NCBI RefSeq assembly: GCF_001456025.1
Contig: NZ_LMTZ01000107.1
Coordinates: 201,296 to 265,295, forward strand
Direction: 5' to 3'
DNA: 64,000 nucleotides
Source: Mastigocoleus testarum BC008
Lineage (GTDB): Bacteria > Cyanobacteriota > Cyanobacteriia > Cyanobacteriales > Nostocaceae
The number at the start of each line of letters is the position of its first letter. The first letter of the stretch is position 1. Shown here one piece after another: positions 43,436 through 53,524 of the stretch. The translations under genes were made by a program, and so were the position numbers. The notes beneath the pieces were generated by a model. That model was not told the DNA's origin. It searched no databases and saw nothing but the letters and a program-made list of their open reading frames with translations.

Positions 43436-46351
43436 TCAAAGCGGTAACGTGACAATAAAACTGGTTCCTTTTCCTAGTTCGCTTTTGGCGGTAATCTTAC
43501 CCTTATGACGTTCGACAATTTTCCGACAAATAGCTAAACCCATTCCCGTACCTTCATATTCACTGCGACCGTGCAAACGTTGAAACACATTAAAAATTCG
43601 GTCGAGATATTTTTCGTTAAAACCAATTCCATTATCTTTTATAACAATCTCACACCAGCGTGAATCTTCTTCGGTTTCTATTTCTTGGGAATATATATTG
43701 ATTAAAGGTGGAACGGAATCGCGATGAAATTTTAAAGCATTACCAATCAAATTTTGTAGCAACTGACGAATTTGCAAAGGATCTGCGTTAATTGTGCTCA
43801 ATTCTCCAATTTCTATCTTTGCTTGGGTCTGTTGAGTCCTAATTTCTAAATCCGATAAAACTCCTTCAACAATTTGAGTTAAATCTACTGCTATAAAAGG
43901 TTGTGCTCTTGTGGTGATACGGGATAAATCTAACAAATCTTCGATTAGGTTTTGCATTCTCCCAGCAGCATTTTGCATTCTTTGTAAGTAGTCTAATCCT
44001 TGAGGAGAAAGGGATTCATGACAACTTACTTGCAAGCGATCGCCAAAAGCTTTGATTTTTCGGAGTGGTTCTTGTAAATCGTGGGAAGCAATAAAAGCAA
44101 ATTGCTGTAATTCTTCGTTTGAACGTGCGAGTTCTTGACGTTGACGGGTTTCTTGCTCGAGTAATTTAGCTTGGGAAATAGCTATTCCGATTTGGTCTGC
44201 AAGCTGACGCAGGAGTTCAGTTTCCCAATCCGTCCATTCGCGAGGATTTGCACATTGATGAGCAACTAGTAAACCCCAAATTCCGTCAGGTAAAAGTATT
44301 GGTACTACTAAGTTTGCTTTAACACCAAACTGCTGCAAAAATTTGACGTGACATGGTTTAATATTTGATTTTTCTATATTTGCGATTGCACTTATTCGCC
44401 CTTGACTATATTTTTCAATATACTTTTCGCCAAAACAGGGGTCATTAATATCTTGATCTAATACCTCGGGTAAACCAGGAACTACAGCTTCCTTGACTAC
44501 CAAAATTGAATTATCACTAAGCAAGCGTAAAATCAATACTCTATCGGCATAAAGTAATTTTTGTACCTCTGTTACTGTGGTTTGTAAAATTTCATCTACT
44601 TGTAAAGACTGACGAATTTTTAAAGTGACATTTGCAAATAGTTTTGAACGCAAATTTTGACGCTGTAATTCCTCTTGAATCCGTTTGCGATCGCCAATGT
44701 CCATCATGGCTCCAATCATACGCAAAGGTTCGCCGTTGCGATCGCGAACGACATAACCGCGATCAAAAATATAAGCATAGGAGCCATCAGCACAGCGAAA
44801 GCGATATTCATTTGACCAATCCTGTAGGTCGCTATCAATAAAAGCATGAATATCGCGAATTATTTTATTTCTATCTTCTGGATGGATATGTGCATACCAC
44901 AAATCGGCGTCACCTTCTAACTGTTCGGGTGAATAGCCAAACATCTTTCTTACGCTTTCATTCCAGGAAATTTGATTTGTCTGTAAATCCCAATCCCAAA
45001 CAGTATCATTGGTCGCACGAGCAATGATTTGAAAACGTCTTTCACTTTGACGCAATTTTTCTTCGGTACCTTTGCGTTCAATCGCTGTTGCTAATAAATT
45101 TGCGGTTGCTTGTAAGAAATAAATATCATCTTTGCTAAAACTACGGCTTCCCGACGTGTATGTTCCTAAAACACCAAAGGGAGTTCCCCTACTTTTAATT
45201 GCTACACATACACTACTAGTAACTTGATGATTAATAAGCAATTGTGGGATTGTAAATCGTATTTCCCTATTAATATCTTCACTTATTACTGCTTCTTCAC
45301 TAGATAAAGTATACCCAGATTGAGATTCCTTCTCATTTTTGATTGTTGTGTGACCCACAACCCCTTTGTCCCAACCCACACCGGCTCTTAAAATAAAAGC
45401 ACTTCTATCATCGAGCAATTCCAATACTTGACAATACTCAACGTTCAAGCACTGAGCTACCAATTTAGTGGCTTTCTGCATGAGAGCACCTAATTGTACT
45501 CCGGCTAACGCCATTTGACTCAACTCAGCCAAAAGTGCTTGTCGATTTGCATATGCTTCTAAGGCTGATTCAGCTTGTTTGCGAACGGTAATATCTACAT
45601 CTACCCCAGACATTCTTTCTGCTACACCCAAGCGATCACGAAATACCACCCCTTTGCTGAATACCCAACGAATATTACCATCCGGCAAAACCATACGATA
45701 TTCCAGATCGTAATCGGTACCCTTTTCTATTGCTCGACGAATTGCATCATTGACCCGTTCGCGATCTTCAGGATAAATACAGCACAAAAAAGTTTCGTAA
45801 GAGCCATCAAAACTACCTTTTTCTAAACCAGACAATGCTTCTCTGTTACCTGACCAGGTAATCTTATTACGGAGGATATTCCAATCCCAGGTTCCCATAG
45901 ATGCGGCAGATAAAGCCATTTTTAGCTTAACTTCTCGCGCCTTAGCCTGCTGAGTTTGTTGTCGTAATTCTTGCATCATTAGACTTGCATCTAATAAACG
46001 GCGAACTCGCTGGCGCAGTACTGACCATTGAATTGGCTTGGTAATGTAATCTGTGGCTCCAACAGCAAAAGCTTTTTCTACAGATTTTTCGTCATACATC
46101 GCCGTTATAATTAGTACAGGGGTGTTTGCTCCCCCTGGAAGATTATGTAAGCGCTCGCAACAGGTTAAGCCATCCATCACTGGCATGAGCGCATCCAATA
46201 AAATTAGATTGGGTTTTAATTGGTTATAAATAACTAAGGCTTGCTCGCCATCATTAGCTTCTACTACTTGATAACCTGCATATTCTAGTAGTTCGCGTAG
46301 ATGTATTCTTGTTAAAACATCATCATCAGCAACTAAAATTAAATTATTCAT
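43436..46351 (-). CDS. REC-PAS-GAF-PAS-GAF hybrid histidine kinase
   Basis: 971 aa from the ATG at 46351 (MNNLILVADDDVLTR). Order: receiver domain with acceptor Asp in LILLDALMPVMDG, PAS (about 160-270), GAF, PAS/PAC (ERRFQIIARATNDTVWDWD), a second GAF, then HisKA with FAFIASHDLQEPLRKI (phytochrome-type H-box) and HATPase_c (NLIGNALKFH, IKDNGIGF, GTGMGLAICRK). No chromophore-binding Cys motif stands out in the GAF domains, so light sensing is not supported. Cytoplasmic. The second large kinase gene lies upstream on the same strand, 358 bp away, separated by two hairpin repeats. Confidence 0.93.
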   Translation of the reverse strand: MNNLILVADDDVLTRIHLRELLEYAGYQVVEANDGEQALVIYNQLKPNLILLDALMPVMDGLTCCERLHNLPGGANTPVLIITAMYDEKSVEKAFAVGATDYITKPIQWSVLRQRVRRLLDASLMMQELRQQTQQAKAREVKLKMALSAASMGTWDWNILRNKITWSGNREALSGLEKGSFDGSYETFLCCIYPEDRERVNDAIRRAIEKGTDYDLEYRMVLPDGNIRWVFSKGVVFRDRLGVAERMSGVDVDITVRKQAESALEAYANRQALLAELSQMALAGVQLGALMQKATKLVAQCLNVEYCQVLELLDDRSAFILRAGVGWDKGVVGHTTIKNEKESQSGYTLSSEEAVISEDINREIRFTIPQLLINHQVTSSVCVAIKSRGTPFGVLGTYTSGSRSFSKDDIYFLQATANLLATAIERKGTEEKLRQSERRFQIIARATNDTVWDWDLQTNQISWNESVRKMFGYSPEQLEGDADLWYAHIHPEDRNKIIRDIHAFIDSDLQDWSNEYRFRCADGSYAYIFDRGYVVRDRNGEPLRMIGAMMDIGDRKRIQEELQRQNLRSKLFANVTLKIRQSLQVDEILQTTVTEVQKLLYADRVLILRLLSDNSILVVKEAVVPGLPEVLDQDINDPCFGEKYIEKYSQGRISAIANIEKSNIKPCHVKFLQQFGVKANLVVPILLPDGIWGLLVAHQCANPREWTDWETELLRQLADQIGIAISQAKLLEQETRQRQELARSNEELQQFAFIASHDLQEPLRKIKAFGDRLQVSCHESLSPQGLDYLQRMQNAAGRMQNLIEDLLDLSRITTRAQPFIAVDLTQIVEGVLSDLEIRTQQTQAKIEIGELSTINADPLQIRQLLQNLIGNALKFHRDSVPPLINIYSQEIETEEDSRWCEIVIKDNGIGFNEKYLDRIFNVFQRLHGRSEYEGTGMGLAICRKIVERHKGKITAKSELGKGTSFIVTLPL

Positions 46352-46496
46352 GTAAAAAGAATTGGGAGCAAAATATAAGAAACACAACTTAAGTAAGATA
46401 CTCTCATTTCATTTATATTAACTTTTTTATATTTCTTAATAATTATTTATATATCATCTAATACCAATTCGATAAATCATTGCAACAGATTCTCCG

Positions 46497-46547
46497 GTAG
46501 AGACGTTGCAGAGCCTGCGTCGGCGTTAGCCTCTGCAACGTCTCTAC
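46497..46547. repeat. GTAGAGACG palindrome with 17-bp arms
   Basis: Arms GTAGAGACGTTGCAGAG and CTCTGCAACGTCTCTAC pair perfectly around a 17-nt GC-rich centre (CCTGCGTCGGCGTTAGC). Confidence 0.93.
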
Positions 46548-46621
46548 AGAAATCTATTTGTTTAATTATTTTTCCAAATTGGTATTATATCGTGTCCGAT
46601 AAAACACTTGCGATAAGGTTC

Positions 46622-46673
46622 GTAGTAGCGCTTTAGCGCCAATATCTTTGCTATGGCGCTAAAGCGCTACTAC
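46622..46673. repeat. hairpin repeat with 19-bp perfect arms
   Basis: GTAGTAGCGCTTTAGCGCC and GGCGCTAAAGCGCTACTAC flank a 14-nt loop. Single arms of the same repeat occur near 30181 and 30271. Confidence 0.93.
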
Positions 46674-46709
46674 AAACAAGTTATGATTTTTCTTACCAAC
46701 ATACTTGGA

Positions 46710-49700
46710 TTAGTTTTCAGGCAAAACTTTATGAAGTTTTTGTAGTAATGCTTGAGTAGTATAAGGTTTCTGAAGAAAAGTTACAGCATTGTCTGTATTT
46801 TTACCAGGGAGATTTTCACTGTTCATTAAACCACTCACAGCAACGATTCGCACAGTAGGATTCATTTTTCTGAGCGTACTAATAGTTGTTGCTCCATCCA
46901 TATTTGGCATCATCATATCAATGATGGCAGCACTGATTTTACTTCTATACTGAGCATAGATCGCAACTGCTTCTATCCCATCGCTAGCAGTCATAACTTG
47001 ATAATTATGATGTTCCAAAGAATTTTTAGTAATTTCTCTAATTGCTGGTTCATCATCAACCACCAAAATCAATTCTCCACAACCCGAAGGGGTAGCTGCA
47101 ATATCTTCTACCAATTGTTCCAGGGAAACATTACTTGCTGGTAAATAGACATGAAAACTTGTTTCCTGACCTACACGACTAGAAACACTAATAAAACCAC
47201 CATGACCTTTAATAATACCCATCACAGTTGAAAGTCCCAATCCGGTACCCTGACCAAATTCTTTGGTGGTGAAAAATGGTTCGAAAATTCTTCCTAATAA
47301 ATCATTTGGAATGCCGATTCCAGTATCCTCAACCTTGAGAAGCACATAAGAACCAACCTTTGCTTCCAGATTCATTTGGGCGTAATTCTCATCGATAAAA
47401 ATATTCTCGACCGATATCCTCAGGGTTCCATATTCTGAAATCGCATCGCGAGCATTGAGACATAAATTCATCAGTACTTGGTGAACTTGGGTATTGTCAC
47501 CGTAAACATCCCATAAATCAGGCTGAATATCGATTTCTGTACGAATTGATTTGGGAAAAGTTTGGTCGATAATTTGCTGCATTTCCAAAATCAAATGCTT
47601 CATCTGCAACAATGTGCGATCGCCTTCTATCCCTCTTGCATAGGAAAGTACCTGTTTAACTAGGTTCGCGCCACGCTTAGCATTTTTTTCAACGATTGAT
47701 AACATTTCAATTATACTTTCATCTTGAGATTTAAGCTTCAATAGCTGTGCTGACATCAAGATTGGCGAAAGTACATTATTTAAATCGTGAGCAATTCCAC
47801 TAGCTAAAGTCCCAATACTTTCCATTCGTTGGGCGCGTAGAAATTGAGTTTCTAGTTGTTTTTTCTGAGTAATGTCAGTGTCAACAACCATAATAGATTT
47901 TGCTTTACGGTTTTCATCTTTTACCAAGGTCCAACAACTATCAACAATAATTTCCTTGCCAAATTTACTAATTTTCTTTAATTCTCCTTGCCAAATTCCT
48001 TTTTTTAATACACTACTTAAAATTTTTTCTGAATGTTTAAATTCTGTTTTTAATAATTGATTAGCATTTTTGCCAATAACTTCTTCTTCTTTCCAGCCAT
48101 AGAGTTTTTCGGCACTCTTATTCCAAAGTAAAATATGGTTAGATAAATCTCTCAGAACAATTGCATCTGTTGTTAAATCTAATAACGCTGCTTGTTCTCT
48201 TATTTGTTGTTCTACCTGTTTGCGTGCTGTAATATCTTCTAAAATATACAAACGCCCGAAATCTAATCCATCATTTAAAATTTGTCGAGAAAAACGCCGA
48301 ATTGTTCGACCATCAGGTAAAAATATCTCATCTTCACAGATGCATTTCTCCATTGATTCTGGCAAGCAAGTGTCAAATGGAATGATTCCCATTGATTTTT
48401 GGCACGCTTTCATCACATCTGCATGTTTCAGCGTACTACTTTCCATTGCTTCTTTGAGTTGTTCAATTCCCCAAAGTTCCCGGAAACGTTCATTTGCAAA
48501 TAAAATATTTTCTGTCGTATGATCAACCACATAAAAAGCAAGTGGCGATACGCTGTTCATAGAACGTAATAAAGCTTCTTTCCACCGTAAATTTTCTTCG
48601 TAATTTTTCCTTTCAGTAATATCTTGAAAATAAATCGATAATCCTTCTTTAGATGGATAAGCATGAACGGAAAACCATATATTAAGTGGAGCATAAAACT
48701 CCTCAAATTCAACACTGACTTGTGCTGATAATGCATGGTTATATTCTTTATTGAACTTAGATCGTAATGACTCGGGAAATTCCTCCCAGATACTCTTTCC
48801 TAAAAGTTGTTTTCTTGTTCTTTGTAAAAGTAATTCTGCTTGTTGATTAACATAGGTAAAACACCACTGACGGTCTAATGCAACAAAACCGTCGGTAATA
48901 CTTTCAAAAATATTTGTAATTCTATTTCGTGCAGCTTGTTCGTTAACTAATAACTGTAATCGCTCTGATTCTACCCGTTTGCGCTCGGTAATATCTTCAA
49001 CAAAATAAGCAAATCTTTGACGATTATTATCACAAGGAATTGGCGAAACTGTTATTTTGAGCCATATTTTTCCCGTAGGTTTATCATAGGAATCTTCAAA
49101 GGTGAAGGGTAAGTTTTCGCTGCAACTTTCTAAATATCTTTGAACCCACGCTTGCAAATATTGTTGTGGTAGGTTCATTTCACTCAGTAAGCGATTCCCC
49201 ATTTCTTCCGGGGTCATCTCAAATAATTCTGCAGCAGCAGCATTACCAGAAATATGTAAGATATCATCATCAACAATTTCGATTATCCCCATCATCATTG
49301 GGGCACTCTCAAAAAAGCTATTAATAATACCTTGACTATCTCTTAATGCTACCTGTGCTTGTTGGTATTCTTTCTTAATATCTACCAGTTCAGATAAATT
49401 TCTTTTAATTTCCAACTGTTTAATTATCTGACGACTGATAGCTTGTAATGATTTTATTTGTTGCTCGCTAATCTCTCTTGGTTCAGTGTCAACAACACAT
49501 AAAGTTCCAATATCATGTCCTTGGTAAGTAATTAGAGGTACGCCAGCATAAAATCTAGCAAAAGGATAAGATTGAACAACAGGAGAATTCGCAAATCGTT
49601 CGTCAGCTAAAGTGTCGGGGATAATTAGAACATCATTTTGTTCTATGCATAAAGGACAAAACCCCATACTTCGGGGCATTTCTTCTACATCTAAACCTAC

Positions 49701-49883
49701 TTTAGCTTTAAACCACTGGCGGTTGATGTCAATCAGATTAATCAGTGCTATTGGTGTTTGGCAAATTTGCGCTGCTAAAAAAGCCAAATCATCAAATTCT
49801 TCTTCTGGAGAAGTATCAAGAATTCGATATTGATACAATGCCTCAATCCTTGCTAACTCTTTTTTAGACAATAGAGAGTTCAT
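46710..49883 (-). CDS. GAF-multi-PAS hybrid sensor kinase with C-terminal receiver
   Basis: 1057 aa; the ATG at 49883 is preferred to the adjacent TTG. Order: an N-terminal GAF of the type seen in diguanylate cyclases and kinases (YRILDTSPEEEFDDLA), four or five PAS/PAC units (each closed by an ITERK/ITARK sequence), HisKA with SGIAHDLNNVLSPILMSAQ (NtrB-like H-box), HATPase_c (DTGIGIPNDLLGRIFEPFFTTK, GTGLGLSTV) and a receiver domain (ELILVVDDEPAIRE, Asp in AAIIDMMMPNMDG). No membrane segment. Signal unknown; PAS residues for heme or flavin are not evident. Confidence 0.93.
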   Translation of the reverse strand: MNSLLSKKELARIEALYQYRILDTSPEEEFDDLAFLAAQICQTPIALINLIDINRQWFKAKVGLDVEEMPRSMGFCPLCIEQNDVLIIPDTLADERFANSPVVQSYPFARFYAGVPLITYQGHDIGTLCVVDTEPREISEQQIKSLQAISRQIIKQLEIKRNLSELVDIKKEYQQAQVALRDSQGIINSFFESAPMMMGIIEIVDDDILHISGNAAAAELFEMTPEEMGNRLLSEMNLPQQYLQAWVQRYLESCSENLPFTFEDSYDKPTGKIWLKITVSPIPCDNNRQRFAYFVEDITERKRVESERLQLLVNEQAARNRITNIFESITDGFVALDRQWCFTYVNQQAELLLQRTRKQLLGKSIWEEFPESLRSKFNKEYNHALSAQVSVEFEEFYAPLNIWFSVHAYPSKEGLSIYFQDITERKNYEENLRWKEALLRSMNSVSPLAFYVVDHTTENILFANERFRELWGIEQLKEAMESSTLKHADVMKACQKSMGIIPFDTCLPESMEKCICEDEIFLPDGRTIRRFSRQILNDGLDFGRLYILEDITARKQVEQQIREQAALLDLTTDAIVLRDLSNHILLWNKSAEKLYGWKEEEVIGKNANQLLKTEFKHSEKILSSVLKKGIWQGELKKISKFGKEIIVDSCWTLVKDENRKAKSIMVVDTDITQKKQLETQFLRAQRMESIGTLASGIAHDLNNVLSPILMSAQLLKLKSQDESIIEMLSIVEKNAKRGANLVKQVLSYARGIEGDRTLLQMKHLILEMQQIIDQTFPKSIRTEIDIQPDLWDVYGDNTQVHQVLMNLCLNARDAISEYGTLRISVENIFIDENYAQMNLEAKVGSYVLLKVEDTGIGIPNDLLGRIFEPFFTTKEFGQGTGLGLSTVMGIIKGHGGFISVSSRVGQETSFHVYLPASNVSLEQLVEDIAATPSGCGELILVVDDEPAIREITKNSLEHHNYQVMTASDGIEAVAIYAQYRSKISAAIIDMMMPNMDGATTISTLRKMNPTVRIVAVSGLMNSENLPGKNTDNAVTFLQKPYTTQALLQKLHKVLPEN

Positions 49884-51014
49884 CAAATTTTCCTACTATT
49901 GCTGTCATTATAATTTTCTTGAACCTGGCTGGCAGATATTTCATTACTAAAGCAGGAAATCAATATGAGTTACAGCTTATAAGGCTATAACTGCTATATA
50001 TTTAGCCGCAAAAGACATCTTTATTCCTATCGGTTAATGAGTAAGATTCTCATACCATTTGCAATTAGCGTATTTCAGAGCAGATAATTTTTGTTGTGCA
50101 GAAAATTAAAACTAGCCTTCAAGCTCTAGAAATAAAACGATAACCGCAAGGTTGTGTTTCTATTGATTCATTTTTTAATGTTTTCAATTAATTTCAGCTA
50201 TTTTTATCACCTTAATTATAGTAATATGCCCTATAAATTACCATTAATTGTGATTTATCTATATGGATGTTTTTAGTTATACATTTTAGAGACTACGTAA
50301 TTATTAGCATTTTTGTCAAGAGTAAGTTTTTACCGAACAGTTAGATTCACAACATTTTAAAATGTTGTAATTTTAAAATCACAACATTTTGAAGCTTATA
50401 TTTCAAAATAGATATTCGCAATAAATGTTGGAAAATTTTGTTATAACTTTGACTTCGCATTATAAATATTCCTTACAAGCGAACAAAAGACTGTTGAATA
50501 CAATACGAAAGTTTATATGTGAAGAATATATTAAACTTTTTTTGTATGATGAAGCAAAAATAAAAGGGAAAATGTTTAGTTTTTACTTAACATTTTTAAC
50601 CTTTGAGCCCATGCTTAAAATCGTTTAATAATTTGCCTAAACTAATTTATTTAAATAACTTGTTTAAAATGTTTGTGCAAAAAAATAGTTTCCACAAATA
50701 AATATATTTCCTATATAAGTCCCTAGTTTGTACTACCAGAAATCTTAAATTTGTCAAATATGTCTGCTTTAGCGATATGGGTTAAACTAATTACCTATAG
50801 GATTTTTTGGATGTTATTGCTCTGATGATTGCAAATAAGAGTAATTTCATGGGTTTTGGTCAATGCAAGCCATTAGGCGTTAACCAACATCATTTAATGA
50901 ATATTTCTGCTTTTTAGGAATCACCTTTAGTTTCAAGACTGATGCACTGAGTGCGATTTTGCCATACAAAATGTAACAATATTTAAAACGTCTTGAATAA
51001 CAGACTCGTAGCCA
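49884..51014. other. 1.1-kb AT-rich intergenic region
   Basis: It lies between the sensor kinase and moaE. A 67-codon frame at 50425-50628 has no family features and is not called. The only structure noted is the palindrome at 50349-50390. Confidence 0.6.
50349..50390. promoter_or_regulatory. ACAACATTTT palindrome plus third half-site
   Basis: ACAACATTTTAAAATGTTGT (50349-50368) is a 20-bp perfect palindrome; a further ACAACATTTT lies at 50381-50390 in direct orientation. The arrangement resembles a repressor operator. Confidence 0.45.
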
Positions 51015-51503
51015 ATGGATCTAATTTTCAAAAACCCCGGAAGTACGCCTATTAAGCCGAATGCTGAAGATAGCTTCGGTATTAGTTTTGCGCCGTTGTC
51101 ACCAGATGAAGCTTATGTCAAAGCTGATGACCATGCTAATGGTGCTGTAGTAATGATGAGCGGTATGGTTCGTAATCAGACTGATGGTAAAGCCGTTATT
51201 GCACTGGAATATCAGGCTTATGAACCAATGGCGTTACAAATTTTTTATCAAATTGCTGCTCACATCCGACAACAATGGACTGATGTTAAGCGAATAGTAA
51301 TCCAACACCGGATAGGACGTTTACAAATAGGTGAAATTAGTGTGTTAGTCGCTATTGGCTGTCCCCATCGTTCTGAAGCCTTCGAAGCTTGTCGTTATGC
51401 GATCGATACTCTCAAGCATAACGCTCCAATTTGGAAAAAAGAATTTTGGGCTGATGGTTCTAGTACCTGGGTAAGCATTGGTGCTTGCGAGCAAAATTGC
51501 TAA
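51015..51503 (+). CDS. moaE: molybdopterin synthase catalytic subunit
   Basis: 162 aa. MSGMVRNQTDGKAVIALEYQ, IVIQHRIGRLQIGEISVLVA and RYAIDTLKHNAPIWKKEFW include the MoaE active-site lysines (LKHNAPIWKKE). With MoaD it inserts dithiolene sulfur into precursor Z to make molybdopterin. The N-terminus is about 20 residues longer than usual. No other molybdenum cofactor gene is in the window. Confidence 0.95.
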   Translation: MDLIFKNPGSTPIKPNAEDSFGISFAPLSPDEAYVKADDHANGAVVMMSGMVRNQTDGKAVIALEYQAYEPMALQIFYQIAAHIRQQWTDVKRIVIQHRIGRLQIGEISVLVAIGCPHRSEAFEACRYAIDTLKHNAPIWKKEFWADGSSTWVSIGACEQNC

Positions 51504-51508
51504 TGAAT

Positions 51509-51562
51509 CTTGAAGTATTTGAGTTTTGAAGTTTTGAAGTTTTGATATTTTGATATTTTGAA
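51509..51562. repeat. short tandem repeat (TTTTGAAG / TTTTGATA)
   Basis: Six or so 7-8-bp units of TTTTGAAG and TTTTGATA just after moaE. Confidence 0.8.
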
Positions 51563-51808
51563 AGTAGAGGTAGTAAACTTTGTAAACTTCTATACTTGAC
51601 ACCTTGTGATAACTGGTTTTTATTTCACTAGAATCTCTACGAAGAAACTTGAAAATTAAAAACATCCCATCATTCATTTGCTGAAGCCTGACTATTATGT
51701 GTCCAGCAAAATAATAATGATGGGATAATTTATTTCTGAGAGTTAATTAATTTTTCTTTTCTAAATTTCCTGGACTAGTCTGGTTCAAAAAAGAAAAAGT
51801 GTAATTAC

Positions 51809-52078
51809 TTAGCTAGCCACTGGAGTAGTTGCGTAAACACTGATTTTTTTACGACTTTTACCTTTTCTTTCGAAGGCTACCACTCCATCGATGAGGGCAA
51901 AAATTGTGTCATCTTTACCGATACCAACGTTGTTTCCAGGATGGTACTTGGTACCGCGCTGACGCACAATAATATTTCCTGCACGAACAGCTTGACCGCC
52001 ATAACGCTTCACACCTAGTCTCTGAGCATTTGAGTCGCGACCGTTACGGGTACTACCCGTTCCTTTCTTATGAGCCAT
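51809..52078 (-). CDS. rpmA: 50S ribosomal protein L27
   Basis: 89 aa. MAHKKGTGSTRNGRDSNAQR, GVKRYGGQAVRAGNIIVRQRG and GTKYHPGNNVGIGKDDTIF are the standard L27 blocks; its N-terminus reaches the peptidyl-transferase centre. AGGAGAAAACC stands upstream of the ATG. It follows rplU on the same strand, but 472 bp of repeat-filled DNA lie between them. Confidence 0.97.
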   Translation of the reverse strand: MAHKKGTGSTRNGRDSNAQRLGVKRYGGQAVRAGNIIVRQRGTKYHPGNNVGIGKDDTIFALIDGVVAFERKGKSRKKISVYATTPVAS

Positions 52079-52550
52079 GGTTTTCTCCTGTGTTTGATTT
52101 TAAAGTTGAGGATAAGGGTTTTCTGTACTTATCTCTTGGCAAATTTTTTCTCGGTGAATATTCTTACCTTACCAAGCCTTTTAGAGTAATAAGTAAGAAG
52201 TAATAAGTAATAAGTAATTAAGCAAAAGCCTATTATCATCAAGCAACTTAAAGTTTTGCTTAATTTACGCTGTGAGTGCGTACATTTTTTTGTAAGCAGG
52301 AGCAAAATTGACAATATCTAAGATGACAAGGATATATCCTTATTCATAAAGAAGATAAACAATCAATTGAATAGTTGAGTTTTCTTACTTCAAGCAGAAG
52401 TCTTATTCACTACTCGTTACTCATTACTGTGCGCAATACCTACGGTACGCTTACGCGCTTCTACGCGCCCCGCAATACCTATAGCTGCGCTACCTTGCGG
52501 ATCCGGTACGCTACCGCTAGGCGCTAACATTACTCATTACTCATTACCTA
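52079..52550. other. repeat-filled gap between rplU and rpmA
   Basis: Contains a GTAATAA-type 7-mer array (about 52185-52218), a GC-rich dispersed repeat cluster (52426-52528, with GGTACGCTTACGCGCTTCTA and two copies of CGCAATACCTA) and short CATTACT repeats at the rplU end. No gene seen. Confidence 0.75.
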
Positions 52551-52934
52551 TTATTCTGCAGCAGCTTCTGCAGGTGCAGCACTGCTTTCTTCAGTCGCTG
52601 CTTCTATCAAGGTTGAGCCATTCAAACTGATAGAATCAATCATCAATCTGGTAATTTCCTGACGATGACCGCGCTTTTTGCGGGTTTTCTTCTTGGGCTT
52701 CATTTTGTAGACCAGTACTTTACGATCCCTGAAGTGTCGCATTACGGTCCCTTCTACTGTCGCACCACTTACCAATGGTTGTCCTATATTTACTTCACCG
52801 TTGTGCTGTACAAGTAAGACTGAGTCAATGGTAACTTTTTCATTTTCGCCCGCAGAAAGTCGCTCGATGTCGTAAAAACGACCTGCTTCGACTCTAATCT
52901 GTTTGCCGCCAGTTTCAATAATTGCGTAGGTCAT
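52551..52934 (-). CDS. rplU: 50S ribosomal protein L21
   Basis: 127 aa. MTYAIIETGGKQIRVEAGRF at the start and KMKPKKKTRKKRGHRQEITR in the centre are typical L21. The C-terminus carries a short Ala/Glu-rich extension (SSAAPAEAAAE) beyond the core. First gene of the rplU-rpmA pair. Confidence 0.96.
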   Translation of the reverse strand: MTYAIIETGGKQIRVEAGRFYDIERLSAGENEKVTIDSVLLVQHNGEVNIGQPLVSGATVEGTVMRHFRDRKVLVYKMKPKKKTRKKRGHRQEITRLMIDSISLNGSTLIEAATEESSAAPAEAAAE

Positions 52935-53524
52935 GGATATTTTATTTAAAGTTGCCGTACAGGTAGCTGGAATATTTCAATTCCCAGCATTTGCCGTCTG
53001 TTTACCTGATCCGAGCAGGAGTAAGACAGTAAGTAGTTTAGCATTCTAACAAAATTTCGGAGCGACAATATTATTTTGATGCAGATTAATCTAAGTCTGA
53101 CCCAGGAAAATTTAACTGAGGTAGTTATCACCAATAAGTCATCGGAAGAAATAGCATTTAAGCGAAAGAACTGGTGCAAGAAGTTTTAGAGCTTATCAAA
53201 GTATTCTCCGCACGTCTTTGTGGTTCTAGAAGTAAGAAAAATGAAAATAATAAATTAATTGATGGGAGACGTAAATACTAAGCGCAATCGCAATATATGG
53301 AAAGCTATTTTTGCTGCTATAAACTCATGGAAACAAGTAAAAAAAATACTATTTGTTGCTGTTTAACACTTGATTTACTGTAGTTAAATTAGCTCCAAGT
53401 GTTGTGAGAAATTTGTTAACACCCGATTGAGGGTCAGTGTGTACAAAAATACATGCAAAGTTGTAATTGTTTCATATAATACTGACATAAAAAATATGCA
53501 AATATTTATTTGAGAGAAATAGCT
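52935..53524. other. 590-bp intergenic region
   Basis: Between divergent rplU and the five-repeat gene. AT-rich; no gene, hairpin terminator or tandem repeat noticed. Confidence 0.55.

Noticed and set aside
45050..45480. Phytochrome-type chromophore site in the GAF domain of the kinase at 43436
   Set aside because: The kinase end is phytochrome-like, but no conserved chromophore cysteine motif could be identified.
50425..50628. 67-codon frame in the gap before moaE
   Set aside because: No ribosome site, no family features and AT-rich composition typical of chance frames.
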